A stretch of DNA of 64,000 nucleotides. It comes from Fructobacillus papyriferae. Its GTDB lineage: Bacteria; Bacillota; Bacilli; Lactobacillales; Lactobacillaceae. Made by a program: the position numbers and the translations under genes. The DNA is taken from the NCBI RefSeq assembly GCF_018437225.1, contig NZ_JAAMFI010000002.1:248001-312000 (forward strand). The letters run 5' to 3'. Positions 18,278 to 25,953 of the stretch are shown piece after piece; position 1 is the stretch's first letter; every line of letters begins with the position of its first letter. The notes under the pieces were generated by a model. That model worked only from the letters and a program-made list of their open reading frames with translations, ran no database searches and was not told the DNA's origin.

Positions 18278-19456
18278 ATGTCAGAAAATGTAATGCCAGA
18301 AAGCAAGCCATTGCCTGTCTTTTCTGGAAAAGAAAACCTGCACTTGAAGGATTTCTTTTTCAAAGTTTTGTCTGGATCTGCAAACGGAATTTTGATCGGT
18401 GTATTGCCATCGGCTGTGATGAAATACATCATCCAGTATTCTGGAATGGGCAATACGGCTTGGGGGGCTGATTTTTCAGCCATCCTAACACTCTTTACCT
18501 CCATGATTCCTTTCTTGATCGGAATGGCGGTTGCCATGAACTTCAAGATGAAGGTTTTGGATACCGGTGTTGTTGCCTTGGCCACGATGATGGCTTCCAA
18601 TTCGGTTACCTGGGGAATGGCAAAGGCCGGTACGGTCAACCCACTAACCCATAAGACTTTGGCAGCACCAACCCGTCTTTACATGGCGGCCGGTGCTGGT
18701 GACGTGATCAACGCGATGTTGGTCGCGGCTATTGCGGTCTTGGTGATCTGGTTGGTTTCTCGTTATTTGAATGGCTTTGGTTCCGTTGCCATCATCTTGT
18801 CCCCAATCTTGATTGGTGGTGGGGTTGGTTTGCTTGGTAAGGAAATTGCCCCAACGGTTGGTAAGTTGACGACTTGGATTGGTGACATGGTTGAATCCTT
18901 TACCAAGTTGGCTCCCGTACCAATGGCCATTTTGATTGCCATGGCCTTTGCAGTGATTATTGTGACGCCTGTCTCAACGGTTGGGATTGCTTTGGCCATT
19001 AACTTGACTGGAATCGGTTCTGGTGCCGCTGGTATGGGAATCGTGGCAACGACGGTTGTTTTGTTGATTAATTCATGGTCAGTCAACAAGAAGGGAACCA
19101 CGGTTGCCATCTTCTTGGGTGCCATGAAGGGAATGATGCCATCCGTCTTCAAGAAGCCGGTCACATTACTACCATTCATGTTTGCCGCTGCCTTGTCAGG
19201 TATTCCGGTTGCGCTCTTTGATATCCAAGGAACGGCCACTACGGCTGGTTTCGGTTATATCGGTATGGTTTCACCTTTGCAGTCAGTGATTCAAGATGCT
19301 GCTATCCCTTCAACGGTGATGTCACACTTCATTTCACCGTTGATCGCTGTTCTTGCTTGGTTTATCATTCCAATCATTGCCGGTATCTTGGCACAACTGA
19401 TCTTCTCTAAGATGTTGAAGCTTTACAAGCCAGCTGATTTTGAGCAAGAATTGTAA
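18278..19456 (+). CDS. PTS_EIIC_2-type sugar permease, orphan IIC protein
   Basis: Membrane protein of the phosphotransferase-type IIC family (PF13303 by recognition), 392 residues, with about ten hydrophobic segments. Seen: ILIGVLPSAVMKYI, GMAVAMNFKMKVLDTGVVALATMMASNSVTWG, ILIGGGVGLLGKEIAPTVGKLTTWIG, and VSPLQSVIQDA with a C-terminal AQLIFSKMLKLYKPADFE. No IIA or IIB gene is nearby, so phosphotransfer is doubtful. Related proteins are thought to be transporters of unknown substrate. No separate promoter is visible between the ldhD terminator and this gene, so it is probably expressed by read-through from ldhD. A terminator follows. Confidence 0.85.
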   Translation: MSENVMPESKPLPVFSGKENLHLKDFFFKVLSGSANGILIGVLPSAVMKYIIQYSGMGNTAWGADFSAILTLFTSMIPFLIGMAVAMNFKMKVLDTGVVALATMMASNSVTWGMAKAGTVNPLTHKTLAAPTRLYMAAGAGDVINAMLVAAIAVLVIWLVSRYLNGFGSVAIILSPILIGGGVGLLGKEIAPTVGKLTTWIGDMVESFTKLAPVPMAILIAMAFAVIIVTPVSTVGIALAINLTGIGSGAAGMGIVATTVVLLINSWSVNKKGTTVAIFLGAMKGMMPSVFKKPVTLLPFMFAAALSGIPVALFDIQGTATTAGFGYIGMVSPLQSVIQDAAIPSTVMSHFISPLIAVLAWFIIPIIAGILAQLIFSKMLKLYKPADFEQEL

Positions 19457-19465
19457 TCGGTTAAT

Positions 19466-19495
19466 TAAAAAGTCGCTCTTGGAGCGGCTTTTTTT
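19466..19495 (+). terminator. Intrinsic terminator after the PTS IIC gene
   Basis: AAAAAGTCGCTC-ttg-GAGCGGCTTTTTTT hairpin (one G-T pair) with a strong T run. Confidence 0.9.
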
Positions 19496-19533
19496 GATAT
19501 AGTGACACTAGCATTGCTTTTTAAAGGAGACAA

Positions 19534-19797
19534 ATGATGGCAGAATTATTCCAACTGGTTTTATTGCGTGGTAGCCGCGGCGGTGTTCGGCCGATGCGGA
19601 CATCGCGTCGGACAACTGGTCGCTCCTTCAATCGGCATAGTGGTGGTTTTGGTTCTTCCTTTGGCCGCTTTGTCTCACGGGCCATCTTTTGGAGCATTGG
19701 TTGGCATATTGGCGCTGAACTGGCCTCGTTTTTTGGTTTCTTTGGCCTGCTCCTCTTGATTATTCTTGTTCTTTGGTTAGTTAGAAGACGTCGTTAA
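19534..19797 (+). CDS. Unknown small basic membrane protein
   Basis: I do not recognise this 87-residue protein. Residues 10-50 are very rich in Arg, Gly and Ser (RGSRGGVRPMRTSRRTTGRS). A weak amphipathic stretch follows, then one strong membrane helix (FFGLLLLIILVLWLV) ending in four Arg. The layout suggests a tail-anchored protein with a basic cytosolic segment that may bind nucleic acid or acidic lipids. That is inference only. A good AAAGGAG site precedes ATG ATG, and it lies between two terminators, so it is a stand-alone gene. A second ATG 3 bases on is an equally possible start. Confidence 0.75.
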   Translation: MMAELFQLVLLRGSRGGVRPMRTSRRTTGRSFNRHSGGFGSSFGRFVSRAIFWSIGWHIGAELASFFGFFGLLLLIILVLWLVRRRR

Positions 19798-19829
19798 AAA
19801 AGCGAACGCATGAGCGTTCGCTTTTTTTA
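19796..19829. terminator. Bidirectional terminator
   Basis: AAAAAAGCGAACGC-atga-GCGTTCGCTTTTTTT. It ends the small membrane protein gene on the plus strand and the aromatic amino acid operon on the minus strand, whose last stop codon lies in the T run. Confidence 0.9.
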
Positions 19830-20372
19830 TTTGATTTGATAGAGACACCAGATCATTTCGGGCTGAAAACGTTCCATAATGTGATGGGTTGCTTTAAGGT
19901 CTGCTTCAGCGTTTTGGCTGAAGATGGCGTATTGATAGTCGCCATTTAGAAAGCAATTAGCAGCGACTGGTTTTGCTGGCACGTAGTCGATAGCAAGAGT
20001 TATTTGCTTTCGATCGGCAAAGTCTTTCAGCAGGGCAGTGGTGGTTTTGTGGCTGACGGCTTTGCCGTTTTTTTGCTCGCTGTTTTCGACCAGAAGCATT
20101 TCCATGGTGGGGCTGGCCCAGGTTTTTTGAATTGAAAGCTTTTGCCAGTTGGCGTAGTGCTGACTGGTCCAGGTGTCACCAGCAGGCCCTTGATAACCCA
20201 CGGGAACTAGGAAGTAGTCGCCCTGGTACTTGTCCAGATTGGCATAAATGGTGGCAAAGTCGAAGTGGAGCTGAATACTTAGGCCTTGATAGTTTGGGTC
20301 TTCTGCTTCGAGCTTGCTTGCAACAAGATTGGAGTCGGTTTCTTTTGGACCAAGGGTGTGAATTGTTACCAT
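19827..20372 (-). CDS. Divergent prephenate dehydratase-like protein
   Basis: Last gene of the aromatic operon, 181 residues. The start TIHTLGPKETDSNLVASKL resembles the opening of prephenate dehydratases (a GPxGT-S motif followed by a helix), and the length equals one such domain. There is no regulatory ACT domain. Key residues are missing: the GT of the first motif is Glu-Thr, and no Thr-Arg-Phe appears. The position where TRF would lie reads DYQYAIFSQ. Either it is a remote catalyst, a non-catalytic partner, or a decarboxylase-like relative. Its place after tyrA and aroK argues for a role in aromatic amino acid metabolism. Start behind AAAGGAATCGCAC. Confidence 0.65.
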   Translation of the reverse strand: MVTIHTLGPKETDSNLVASKLEAEDPNYQGLSIQLHFDFATIYANLDKYQGDYFLVPVGYQGPAGDTWTSQHYANWQKLSIQKTWASPTMEMLLVENSEQKNGKAVSHKTTTALLKDFADRKQITLAIDYVPAKPVAANCFLNGDYQYAIFSQNAEADLKATHHIMERFQPEMIWCLYQIK

Positions 20373-20390
20373 GTGCGATTCCTTTCTTTT

Positions 20391-20906
20391 TTATTCGGCC
20401 GTTTGAATCTTGTCGATGATTTCTTCTGCGATGGTTTCGGGATTCTTTTGGTCGACCTGGACGATAATGTCGGCTGTGTCTTGGTAGAAACGCTTACGAG
20501 AAGCCTTGAGCTTGGCCAAGTCTTCATCAGTTTTATCAGCTAGGATGGGACGCTTGTCCCAGTCCTCGCCGGAAAGGTTCTGAAGGGTTGTATCATCAGA
20601 GGCCAAAAGCCAAACGACGGGGCGTTGATCAGCGATTAAGAGGGCCTGATTTGCTTTCTGGCAGGCCGTTCCACCACCAGTGGCTAAGACGTTATCCGTG
20701 GATAAGTGCTTAGCTAAGAGCTCTTTTTCCACTTGTCGGAAGGCCGCTTCGCCCTTTTCTTCAAAGTAAGAGGGGATACTTTGGCCAAGGTATTCTTCGA
20801 TGGCGTCATCGAGATCACAGAAGGGTTGGTCTAAGACTTTGGCAAGGGCGTTACCGACGGTTGTCTTTCCGGCGCCCATGAAGCCGATTAGGATGGGGTT
20901 TTGCAT
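20391..20906 (-). CDS. aroK: Shikimate kinase
   Basis: Phosphorylates shikimate with ATP in the shikimate pathway. 171 residues, a typical single P-loop kinase. Seen: Walker A GFMGAGKTTVG, the shikimate-binding CDLDDAIEE with both Asp, FRQVE with the conserved Arg, the GGG substrate loop in LATGGGTACQ, and the LID region DKRPILADKTDED. AAAGGAG lies before the ATG. It sits 4 bases after tyrA in the operon. Confidence 0.95.
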   Translation of the reverse strand: MQNPILIGFMGAGKTTVGNALAKVLDQPFCDLDDAIEEYLGQSIPSYFEEKGEAAFRQVEKELLAKHLSTDNVLATGGGTACQKANQALLIADQRPVVWLLASDDTTLQNLSGEDWDKRPILADKTDEDLAKLKASRKRFYQDTADIIVQVDQKNPETIAEEIIDKIQTAE

Positions 20907-20909
20907 GTC

Positions 20910-21764
20910 TTACTCCTTTTCCATTCGGAGGCGGGCCGCCTGAGCAGCCTTCAAATCGTCAAATAGTTCGTCAGCGTTTTTGTCTTGAATGGCCTGCTTT
21001 AAACGGCCGATTTCTTGTTCAAAGTCATCGAGTTCCGACAAAATCTGCTTGGGGTTGGACAAGAAGATACTGGTCCACATGGTGGCGTCAGCTTTGGCGA
21101 TACGGGTGGCATCGAGAAAACCAGCAGCGGGCTTTCCCCAGTCAACTGAGGAGGCCTCGCGGGCTTTGTTAACCGTTGAGGCCAGGGCAAAGGCAACCAT
21201 GTGTGGCAGATGGGAAGAGGCGGCCACGATTTGGTCGTGGCTGGCGGCATCGACAATCCGAAAGTCAAAGTTTGCTGCGGATAGCAGTTCCTTGAAGGTT
21301 GCCATCTGTTCTTGACTAGTGTTTTCTTGAATCAAGAAGTAGCTGTGATTAACCAGTCGATTGGTATCGACGTTTTTAGCACCCGTTAAGTGGGAACCGG
21401 CCATGGGGTGTCCGGCCAAGAAGGCGACACCCTTTTTAATCAGTGCCTGAGCACTTTGTTCGATTTGGACTTTGGAAGAACCAACGTCTGAGACCAGCAC
21501 GCCGTCTTTTAGGGGGAGGTCTGCTAGCTCTTTTAGACGCTGACAAATGACAGCGACGGGGGAGGCTAGGATGATGACGTCGGCCTCTTTGGCACCGTCT
21601 TCAAAGGGGCAGCTTGCATCAAGGAGACCCTGCTCTTGCAGATAGGCCAGGTTTTCTGGGTTCAGGTCATTGCCGACAATGCGTGTATTGGGATTGTTTT
21701 CCTTGATGAAGGTTGCCAGACTAGCGCCAATCAGCCCTAGTCCGTCGATAAAGACAGTGGTCAT
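20910..21764 (-). CDS. tyrA: Prephenate dehydrogenase
   Basis: NAD-dependent oxidative decarboxylation of prephenate to 4-hydroxyphenylpyruvate, the tyrosine branch. 284 residues, shorter than the Bacillus enzyme because the C-terminal ACT domain is absent. Seen: the dinucleotide motif GLGLIGASLA, IILASPVAVI, the DVGSSKVQI motif, catalytic-site GHPMAGSHLTGAKN, and SSHLPHMVAFALA with its His pair. Loss of the ACT domain suggests no allosteric tyrosine feedback on the enzyme itself, so control may fall on the operon leader. This last point is inference. Confidence 0.94.
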   Translation of the reverse strand: MTTVFIDGLGLIGASLATFIKENNPNTRIVGNDLNPENLAYLQEQGLLDASCPFEDGAKEADVIILASPVAVICQRLKELADLPLKDGVLVSDVGSSKVQIEQSAQALIKKGVAFLAGHPMAGSHLTGAKNVDTNRLVNHSYFLIQENTSQEQMATFKELLSAANFDFRIVDAASHDQIVAASSHLPHMVAFALASTVNKAREASSVDWGKPAAGFLDATRIAKADATMWTSIFLSNPKQILSELDDFEQEIGRLKQAIQDKNADELFDDLKAAQAARLRMEKE

Positions 21765-21766
21765 GG

Positions 21767-23038
21767 TTATTTCCTTATGAGTGTATTCAAATCAGTTGAA
21801 AAAGTTGGGTATGAGACGGCCATGCAGTCTTCGTCTTTGATGGTGATCTCCTTGTCTAAGAGGAGGGAGGCGACTTTTAGTGTCATGGCAATGCGATGAT
21901 CACCGAATGAGTCGACCTGCTCGTCTTGAACAGTCAGGGGCTTACCACCGGTGATGATGAGACCGTCTGGCTTTTCTTCGATGGAAGCACCAAGCTTGCC
22001 CAATTCAGAGGCAATGGCGGCCAGTCGGTCGGATTCCTTGACGCGGAGCTCGGCGGCACCAGAGATGGTCGAAACGCCGTCGACAGCAGTTGCAAGCAAT
22101 GCCAGGATAGGCACTTCGTCGACCAAGGCGGGGATGTCAGCTTCTTCGATGTGGAAGGTCTTGAGTGGTCCGGCCTTGATGGTCAGGTTAGCCATTGGCT
22201 CACCTGGCTGGTCGATGCGGTCGATGGTGAGGTCGGCGCCCATTTGTTCGAGGACACGGATAATCCCGTCACGGGTTGGGTTGAGGCCAACTCGTTCGAT
22301 GGTAATTTCAGAACCAGGCACGATGGCACCGGCAACCAGGAAGAAGGCGGCTGATGAGATGTCAGCGGGCACTTCGACGTGTTGGGCCTTTAGTGGGTGG
22401 TCAGGGTGGATGGTAATCAAGCCGTCTTCCTTGTCGATGGACTCAGGGGAGAAGAGCTTGAGCATTGTTTCGCTGTGGTCTCGGGAAGGAAGGGGCTCTT
22501 CGATAGTTGTATCGGACTGTGCCGTCAAGGCTGCCAGGATGATGGCGGACTTGACCTGGGCAGAGGCGATGGGTAGGCGGTAGTGAATGCCGTGAAGGAC
22601 CTCACCGTAGATATCCATTGGCAGGTGGCCGTCGGTGGCAACAAGCGTTCCGTTCATTTCCGAAAGGGGCGTGATGACACGGCCCATGGGGCGCTTTGAA
22701 AGCGAGGCATCACCGACCATGTGACTGTCGAAGTGCTGTCCTGCCAAGAGGCCGGCCATGAGTCTTGTTGATGTACCGGAGTTTTGCATGTCCAGGGGTT
22801 CTTGACTTTCCTGTAAGCCCAGCATGCCGACACCGTCGATAGTCAGGCTGTTGCCGTCTTCTTTTATGTGGACACCCATTTGGCGAAAGGCCTGAAGGGT
22901 TGCCAAGCAGTCGTTTGAGCGAAGAAAGTTTGAAACGGTGGTCTGTCCTTCGGCAATGGATCCAAAGATGATGGCGCGGTGGGAGATGGATTTGTCACCA
23001 GGGACCTGGATAGTTCCTTTTAAAGTCGGGGTAGTCAT
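21767..23038 (-). CDS. aroA: 3-phosphoshikimate 1-carboxyvinyltransferase (EPSP synthase)
   Basis: Joins shikimate-3-phosphate and PEP, the sixth shikimate pathway step. 423 residues. Seen: VPGDKSISHRAIIFGSIAEG at the N-terminus, SNDCLATLQAFRQMGV, the class II type PEP loop DMQNSGTSTRLMAGLLAG, SKRPMGRVI, ASAQVKSAIILAAL, and C-terminal RVKESDRLAA and DHRIAMTL. The start is ATG 23038, since AAGGAG lies 6 bases upstream. A GTG at 23044 overlaps that site. Confidence 0.97.
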   Translation of the reverse strand: MTTPTLKGTIQVPGDKSISHRAIIFGSIAEGQTTVSNFLRSNDCLATLQAFRQMGVHIKEDGNSLTIDGVGMLGLQESQEPLDMQNSGTSTRLMAGLLAGQHFDSHMVGDASLSKRPMGRVITPLSEMNGTLVATDGHLPMDIYGEVLHGIHYRLPIASAQVKSAIILAALTAQSDTTIEEPLPSRDHSETMLKLFSPESIDKEDGLITIHPDHPLKAQHVEVPADISSAAFFLVAGAIVPGSEITIERVGLNPTRDGIIRVLEQMGADLTIDRIDQPGEPMANLTIKAGPLKTFHIEEADIPALVDEVPILALLATAVDGVSTISGAAELRVKESDRLAAIASELGKLGASIEEKPDGLIITGGKPLTVQDEQVDSFGDHRIAMTLKVASLLLDKEITIKDEDCMAVSYPTFSTDLNTLIRK

Positions 23039-23047
23039 AAGCACTCC

Positions 23048-24217
23048 TTAGAAGTTCTTGAGCTCTTCGCGGTAGTCGGCCACTTGCTTCTTCAAGCGGT
23101 CGATTTGTGACCCGTCGAAAGTCTCGCAAATGGCCTTGGCCAATTCGATTGCGACAACGGATTCAATCACGATTGAGGCAGGAACGATGGCGGTCGTATC
23201 GGAACGCTCCACCGTTGCCTTCTTGATTTCCTTTGAGTTGATGTCTGCTGACTGTAAAGGCTTGTAGAGGGTTGGGATTGGCTTCATAGCTGCCTTGACG
23301 ATAACGGGCATCCCGTTTGTCATCCCACCCTCAAAGCCACCCAAGTGGTCGGAATTCCGGGAGAATCCCTTGCCTTCTTCCCAGTCGATTTCGTCCATAA
23401 CCTGTGATCCAGAACGAACGGCGTTTTCGAAACCGTCACCGATTTCAACACCCTTCATGGCGTTGACACCCATGACGGCGGCTGCGACTTTGGCATCTAA
23501 CTTCGTGTCCCATGAGACGTAGGAACCGAGACCGGCTGGCAGGTTTTCGGCAACGACACGAATGACACCACCAAGGGTGTCACCATCGCGCTTGGCCTGG
23601 TCAATCCGGTCGTGGATTTCTTCGACCTTACTTTGGTCCAAGATTCGGAGGTCGTTTTTTTGGATGGCTTGTTCGATTGTGGCAACGTCAGTGGTCAAGT
23701 CGCCTGCGGCCTGAATGCCGCCGATTGATTCGACGTGTCCGACAATCTTGATGTCAAGTGCTTTTAGAACCTGCTTACAGATGTTTCCAATCGCCACACG
23801 CATGGCCGTTTCACGGGCGGATGAGCGTTCCAAGACGTTGCGCATGTCCCGATGGCCGTACTTCATGCCACCAACAAGGTCGGCATGGCCGGGCCGTGGA
23901 CGGGAAACAGCACGCAGCGTGTTTTCAGCGTTTGCAGGCGTAACGGGGTCCATGATCTTCGACCACTGGGCGTGGTCACGGTTTTTAATCGTCAAGGCAA
24001 TCGGTGAGCCCAAAGTCACGCCGTGACGAACACCCCCGGTAATGATGACTTGGTCATGTTCAATCTTTTGACGGTTACCCCGGCCGTAGCCACCCTGACG
24101 GGCGGAAAGGGCGGCGTTGATTTCGTCAATGTCTAATTGAAGGCCGGCGGGAATGCCTGTTAAAATACCGGAAAGTTCTGGTCCGTGTGATTCGCCTGCG
24201 GTAATGTAGTTCATCAT
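23048..24217 (-). CDS. aroC: Chorismate synthase
   Basis: FMN-dependent enzyme that makes chorismate from EPSP, last step of the common pathway. 389 residues, the Gram-positive length. Seen: ITAGESHGPELSGILTGIPAG, RQGGYGRGNRQKIE, GVRHGVTLGSPIALTIKNRDH, RPRPGHADLVGGMKYGHRDMRNVLERSSARETA, and GGFEGGMTNGMPVIV. AAAGGAG precedes ATG ATG. The product is the direct substrate of the chorismate mutase domain encoded by the gene just upstream in the operon. Confidence 0.98.
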   Translation of the reverse strand: MMNYITAGESHGPELSGILTGIPAGLQLDIDEINAALSARQGGYGRGNRQKIEHDQVIITGGVRHGVTLGSPIALTIKNRDHAQWSKIMDPVTPANAENTLRAVSRPRPGHADLVGGMKYGHRDMRNVLERSSARETAMRVAIGNICKQVLKALDIKIVGHVESIGGIQAAGDLTTDVATIEQAIQKNDLRILDQSKVEEIHDRIDQAKRDGDTLGGVIRVVAENLPAGLGSYVSWDTKLDAKVAAAVMGVNAMKGVEIGDGFENAVRSGSQVMDEIDWEEGKGFSRNSDHLGGFEGGMTNGMPVIVKAAMKPIPTLYKPLQSADINSKEIKKATVERSDTTAIVPASIVIESVVAIELAKAICETFDGSQIDRLKKQVADYREELKNF

Positions 24218-24245
24218 AATAAAGCTCCTTTATTTGTCCGTTTAG

Positions 24246-25676
24246 TTAATTTTTTTGTTTGGTTGCTTGGTATGTTTTTGATTGGTCCATCATGGCCTGC
24301 CAGATGGCTTGGTTGTAAGGAACAAGCGCCCGATTCTTTGTTTGCCTAGCAACTTTTTCAAGAACCTTTTTTTCACGATTGAGATCTTCAACTGCTAAGG
24401 CCTTTTCCTTCTTAAATGCGATGACCTCTTCCACTGCGGTAAAGCGCTCTTCCAATAAGGCTAAAAGCTTGTCATCGATTTGGTCGATTCTTTTTCTGGC
24501 CTCCTTCAAAGAGGCGCCTTGTTGAGGCAGTAGCTGCTGCAAAAGGACGGCAACGACCAGGCCAATTAGGGCAATGAGAATATCGCCAGCCATGAGGTTG
24601 ACGTCTTTCATGCGAACTAGAATCCCGGTGATTAGAGGGACCGTAAAGGAGGCGAGTGAACCAAATGAGAAGAAGAGACCGGTTAGCAAGCCCTTCTTTT
24701 CAGGATAGAGGCTCAGTAGGGTGCTTAAGGCCATTTGCATCAAGCCGGCGGCTGCCGAGAAGCCGAAGGTGAAGCAGGCAAGCATCGAGAGGCCTTCCGT
24801 TTTTGAAAGGGCGACGATTGACATGCTGATAAAAGACAGGGCGTTTTGTACTAAGAAAAGGCGTCTTGCAATGACTTGCACCCGCAGTAAGACGATAGCC
24901 AGCAGCACACCGGTGATGGAACCAAGGCTGTATAGGGACAGCAGTAAGTGGGCCGTGGTGTCGGTAAAGCCGATGTTCTTGGCAAAGATGGATATCCACT
25001 GGGTGAACCAAATCATGACGGCCATGGAGGTGTAACCGTAGATGAGTAAAGCACCGGTGACGAGGGCTTTTTTGCCCTTGGTCAAGGTAATTTTTTTGAC
25101 CTTTGTGGCGGCTTTTTTAACCGACTTTGGGAAAGGCAGCAGGGCGACGTTTAGGATGTTGACCAGCAAAATGACTGCTGGAAAGAGGAAGGAAAGGCCG
25201 AACCACCAATTTGCTCGGTTGGCTGTTAGGACGATAACCGGAAGAATGAATTCTGCAGAAGACATAAAGGCTTTTAGACTGACTGAGTTGGCCTTTTGAT
25301 GACCTCTTAATTCTGAAAGAATCGGGTAAGTGGCTGAATCCAAAGCGGAATTGGCGATCCCGGCTAGGATGGAAAGACCATAAGCCAGGGGGATGCTTTG
25401 ATTAATCGGACTGGCTAAAAAGAAGAGGAGGTAGGACAGCATCCCAAAGAGAAGAATTTGTTTGCGGCCGATTCGATCGGATAGAAAGCCCATGGAAAGA
25501 TAAGCAGCCAGACGACCGATGCCAATGCCGGAAAGAACAAAGGAGGCGCTGGCGATGGAGGAATGCCAGTTGTTGGCAAGTTGACCAAGGTTTTGCGTGA
25601 GAATGATCAGGCCGCAGCCATGGACAAAGTAGTTGAAGAAGAGACCGATTTTTAAGCGGGGGTTGGATTCTTTCAT
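24246..25676 (-). CDS. MFS permease fused to chorismate mutase (AroQ type)
   Basis: First structural gene of the aromatic operon, 476 residues. Residues 1 to about 385 form a 12-helix MFS permease, with motif A as GFLSDRIGRKQILL after helix 2 and a basic central loop (KSVKKAATKVKKITLTKGKK). Residues 388-476 are a type II chorismate mutase. By eye against E. coli PheA the active-site positions match: Arg (11) in ARKRI, Arg (28) in LEERF, Lys (39) in IAFKK, Asp (48) Arg (51) Glu (52) in VEDLNRE, Ser (84) and Gln (88) in QSKTYQ. So the enzyme domain looks active and would sit on the cytosolic membrane face. The start is ATG 25676 behind AAAAGGAG. A longer reading would run through the attenuator. 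Substrate of the permease half is unknown. Confidence 0.9.
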   Translation of the reverse strand: MKESNPRLKIGLFFNYFVHGCGLIILTQNLGQLANNWHSSIASASFVLSGIGIGRLAAYLSMGFLSDRIGRKQILLFGMLSYLLFFLASPINQSIPLAYGLSILAGIANSALDSATYPILSELRGHQKANSVSLKAFMSSAEFILPVIVLTANRANWWFGLSFLFPAVILLVNILNVALLPFPKSVKKAATKVKKITLTKGKKALVTGALLIYGYTSMAVMIWFTQWISIFAKNIGFTDTTAHLLLSLYSLGSITGVLLAIVLLRVQVIARRLFLVQNALSFISMSIVALSKTEGLSMLACFTFGFSAAAGLMQMALSTLLSLYPEKKGLLTGLFFSFGSLASFTVPLITGILVRMKDVNLMAGDILIALIGLVVAVLLQQLLPQQGASLKEARKRIDQIDDKLLALLEERFTAVEEVIAFKKEKALAVEDLNREKKVLEKVARQTKNRALVPYNQAIWQAMMDQSKTYQATKQKN

Positions 25677-25695
25677 GAGGACTCCTTTTGGAAAT

Positions 25696-25725
25696 AAAAA
25701 AAACCGACTAGGAAAACCTAGTCGG
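25696..25725 (-). terminator. Attenuator terminator of the aromatic operon
   Basis: In the minus-strand RNA: CCGACUAGG-uuuu-CCUAGUCGG, a perfect 9-bp stem, followed by eight U. It lies only 6 bases before the AAAAGGAG of the fusion gene, that is inside the operon leader, which is the layout of a regulated terminator. Confidence 0.92.
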
Positions 25726-25770
25726 CCTAAGAAATGTGTCGGAAAAAATTTCAAACAACATTCATCAATC

Positions 25771-25795
25771 GCTGACTAGGGGGCACCTAGTCAGC
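25771..25795 (-). promoter_or_regulatory. Anti-/pre-terminator hairpin in the aromatic leader
   Basis: In the minus-strand RNA: GCUGACUAGG-ugccc-CCUAGUCAGC, a perfect 10-bp stem. Its core repeats that of the downstream terminator. The second arm (CCUAGUC) can therefore pair instead with the first arm of the terminator (GACUAGG), which would block termination. The alternative pairing is seen in sequence. That it is used is inference. Confidence 0.7.
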
Positions 25796-25821
25796 CAAGT
25801 TAAAAATGACTTTTACTACCT

Positions 25822-25864
25822 AGATGCGAACGTATCGGCACGTCCGCATCTGATTCGGACGTGC
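25822..25864 (-). promoter_or_regulatory. Competing hairpins after the leader peptide stop
   Basis: In the minus-strand RNA, GCACGUCCG (starting within the leader stop codon) pairs with CGGACGUGC 9 bases on (25838-25864). Alternatively AGAUGCG pairs with CGCAUCU (25822-25851). The two overlap and exclude each other. A ribosome stalled on the Tyr/Phe codons would cover the first arm and favour the second hairpin. Confidence 0.7.
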
Positions 25865-25923
25865 TATCTAAAGTAATAAAAGCCGTAATAACGGTTCATC
25901 ATGTTTAAGTCGATTGATGTCAT
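25864..25923 (-). CDS. Tyr/Phe-rich leader peptide of the aromatic operon
   Basis: A 19-codon reading frame, MTSIDLNMMNRYYGFYYFR, begins 23 bases after the expected transcription start and has an AGGAAAGGA ribosome binding site 9 bases before its ATG. Six of the last eight residues are Tyr (4) or Phe (2), exactly the end products of the operon (chorismate mutase, tyrA, dehydratase-like gene). The stop codon touches the first arm of the competing hairpins. This is the classic layout of ribosome-mediated attenuation, as in pheL or trpL of enterobacteria. Too short for gene finders. No function is proposed for the peptide beyond its translation. Confidence 0.85.
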   Translation of the reverse strand: MTSIDLNMMNRYYGFYYFR

Positions 25924-25953
25924 GTTCAAAATTCCTTTCCTGAAGTTGTTTTT

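Noticed and set aside
21926-22583. Two long plus-strand frames inside aroA
   Set aside because: They mirror the codon structure of aroA, which has full domain motifs on the minus strand.
25042-25299. Plus-strand frame opposite the MFS-chorismate mutase gene
   Set aside because: No ribosome site. It is a mirror of the hydrophobic helices of the fusion protein.
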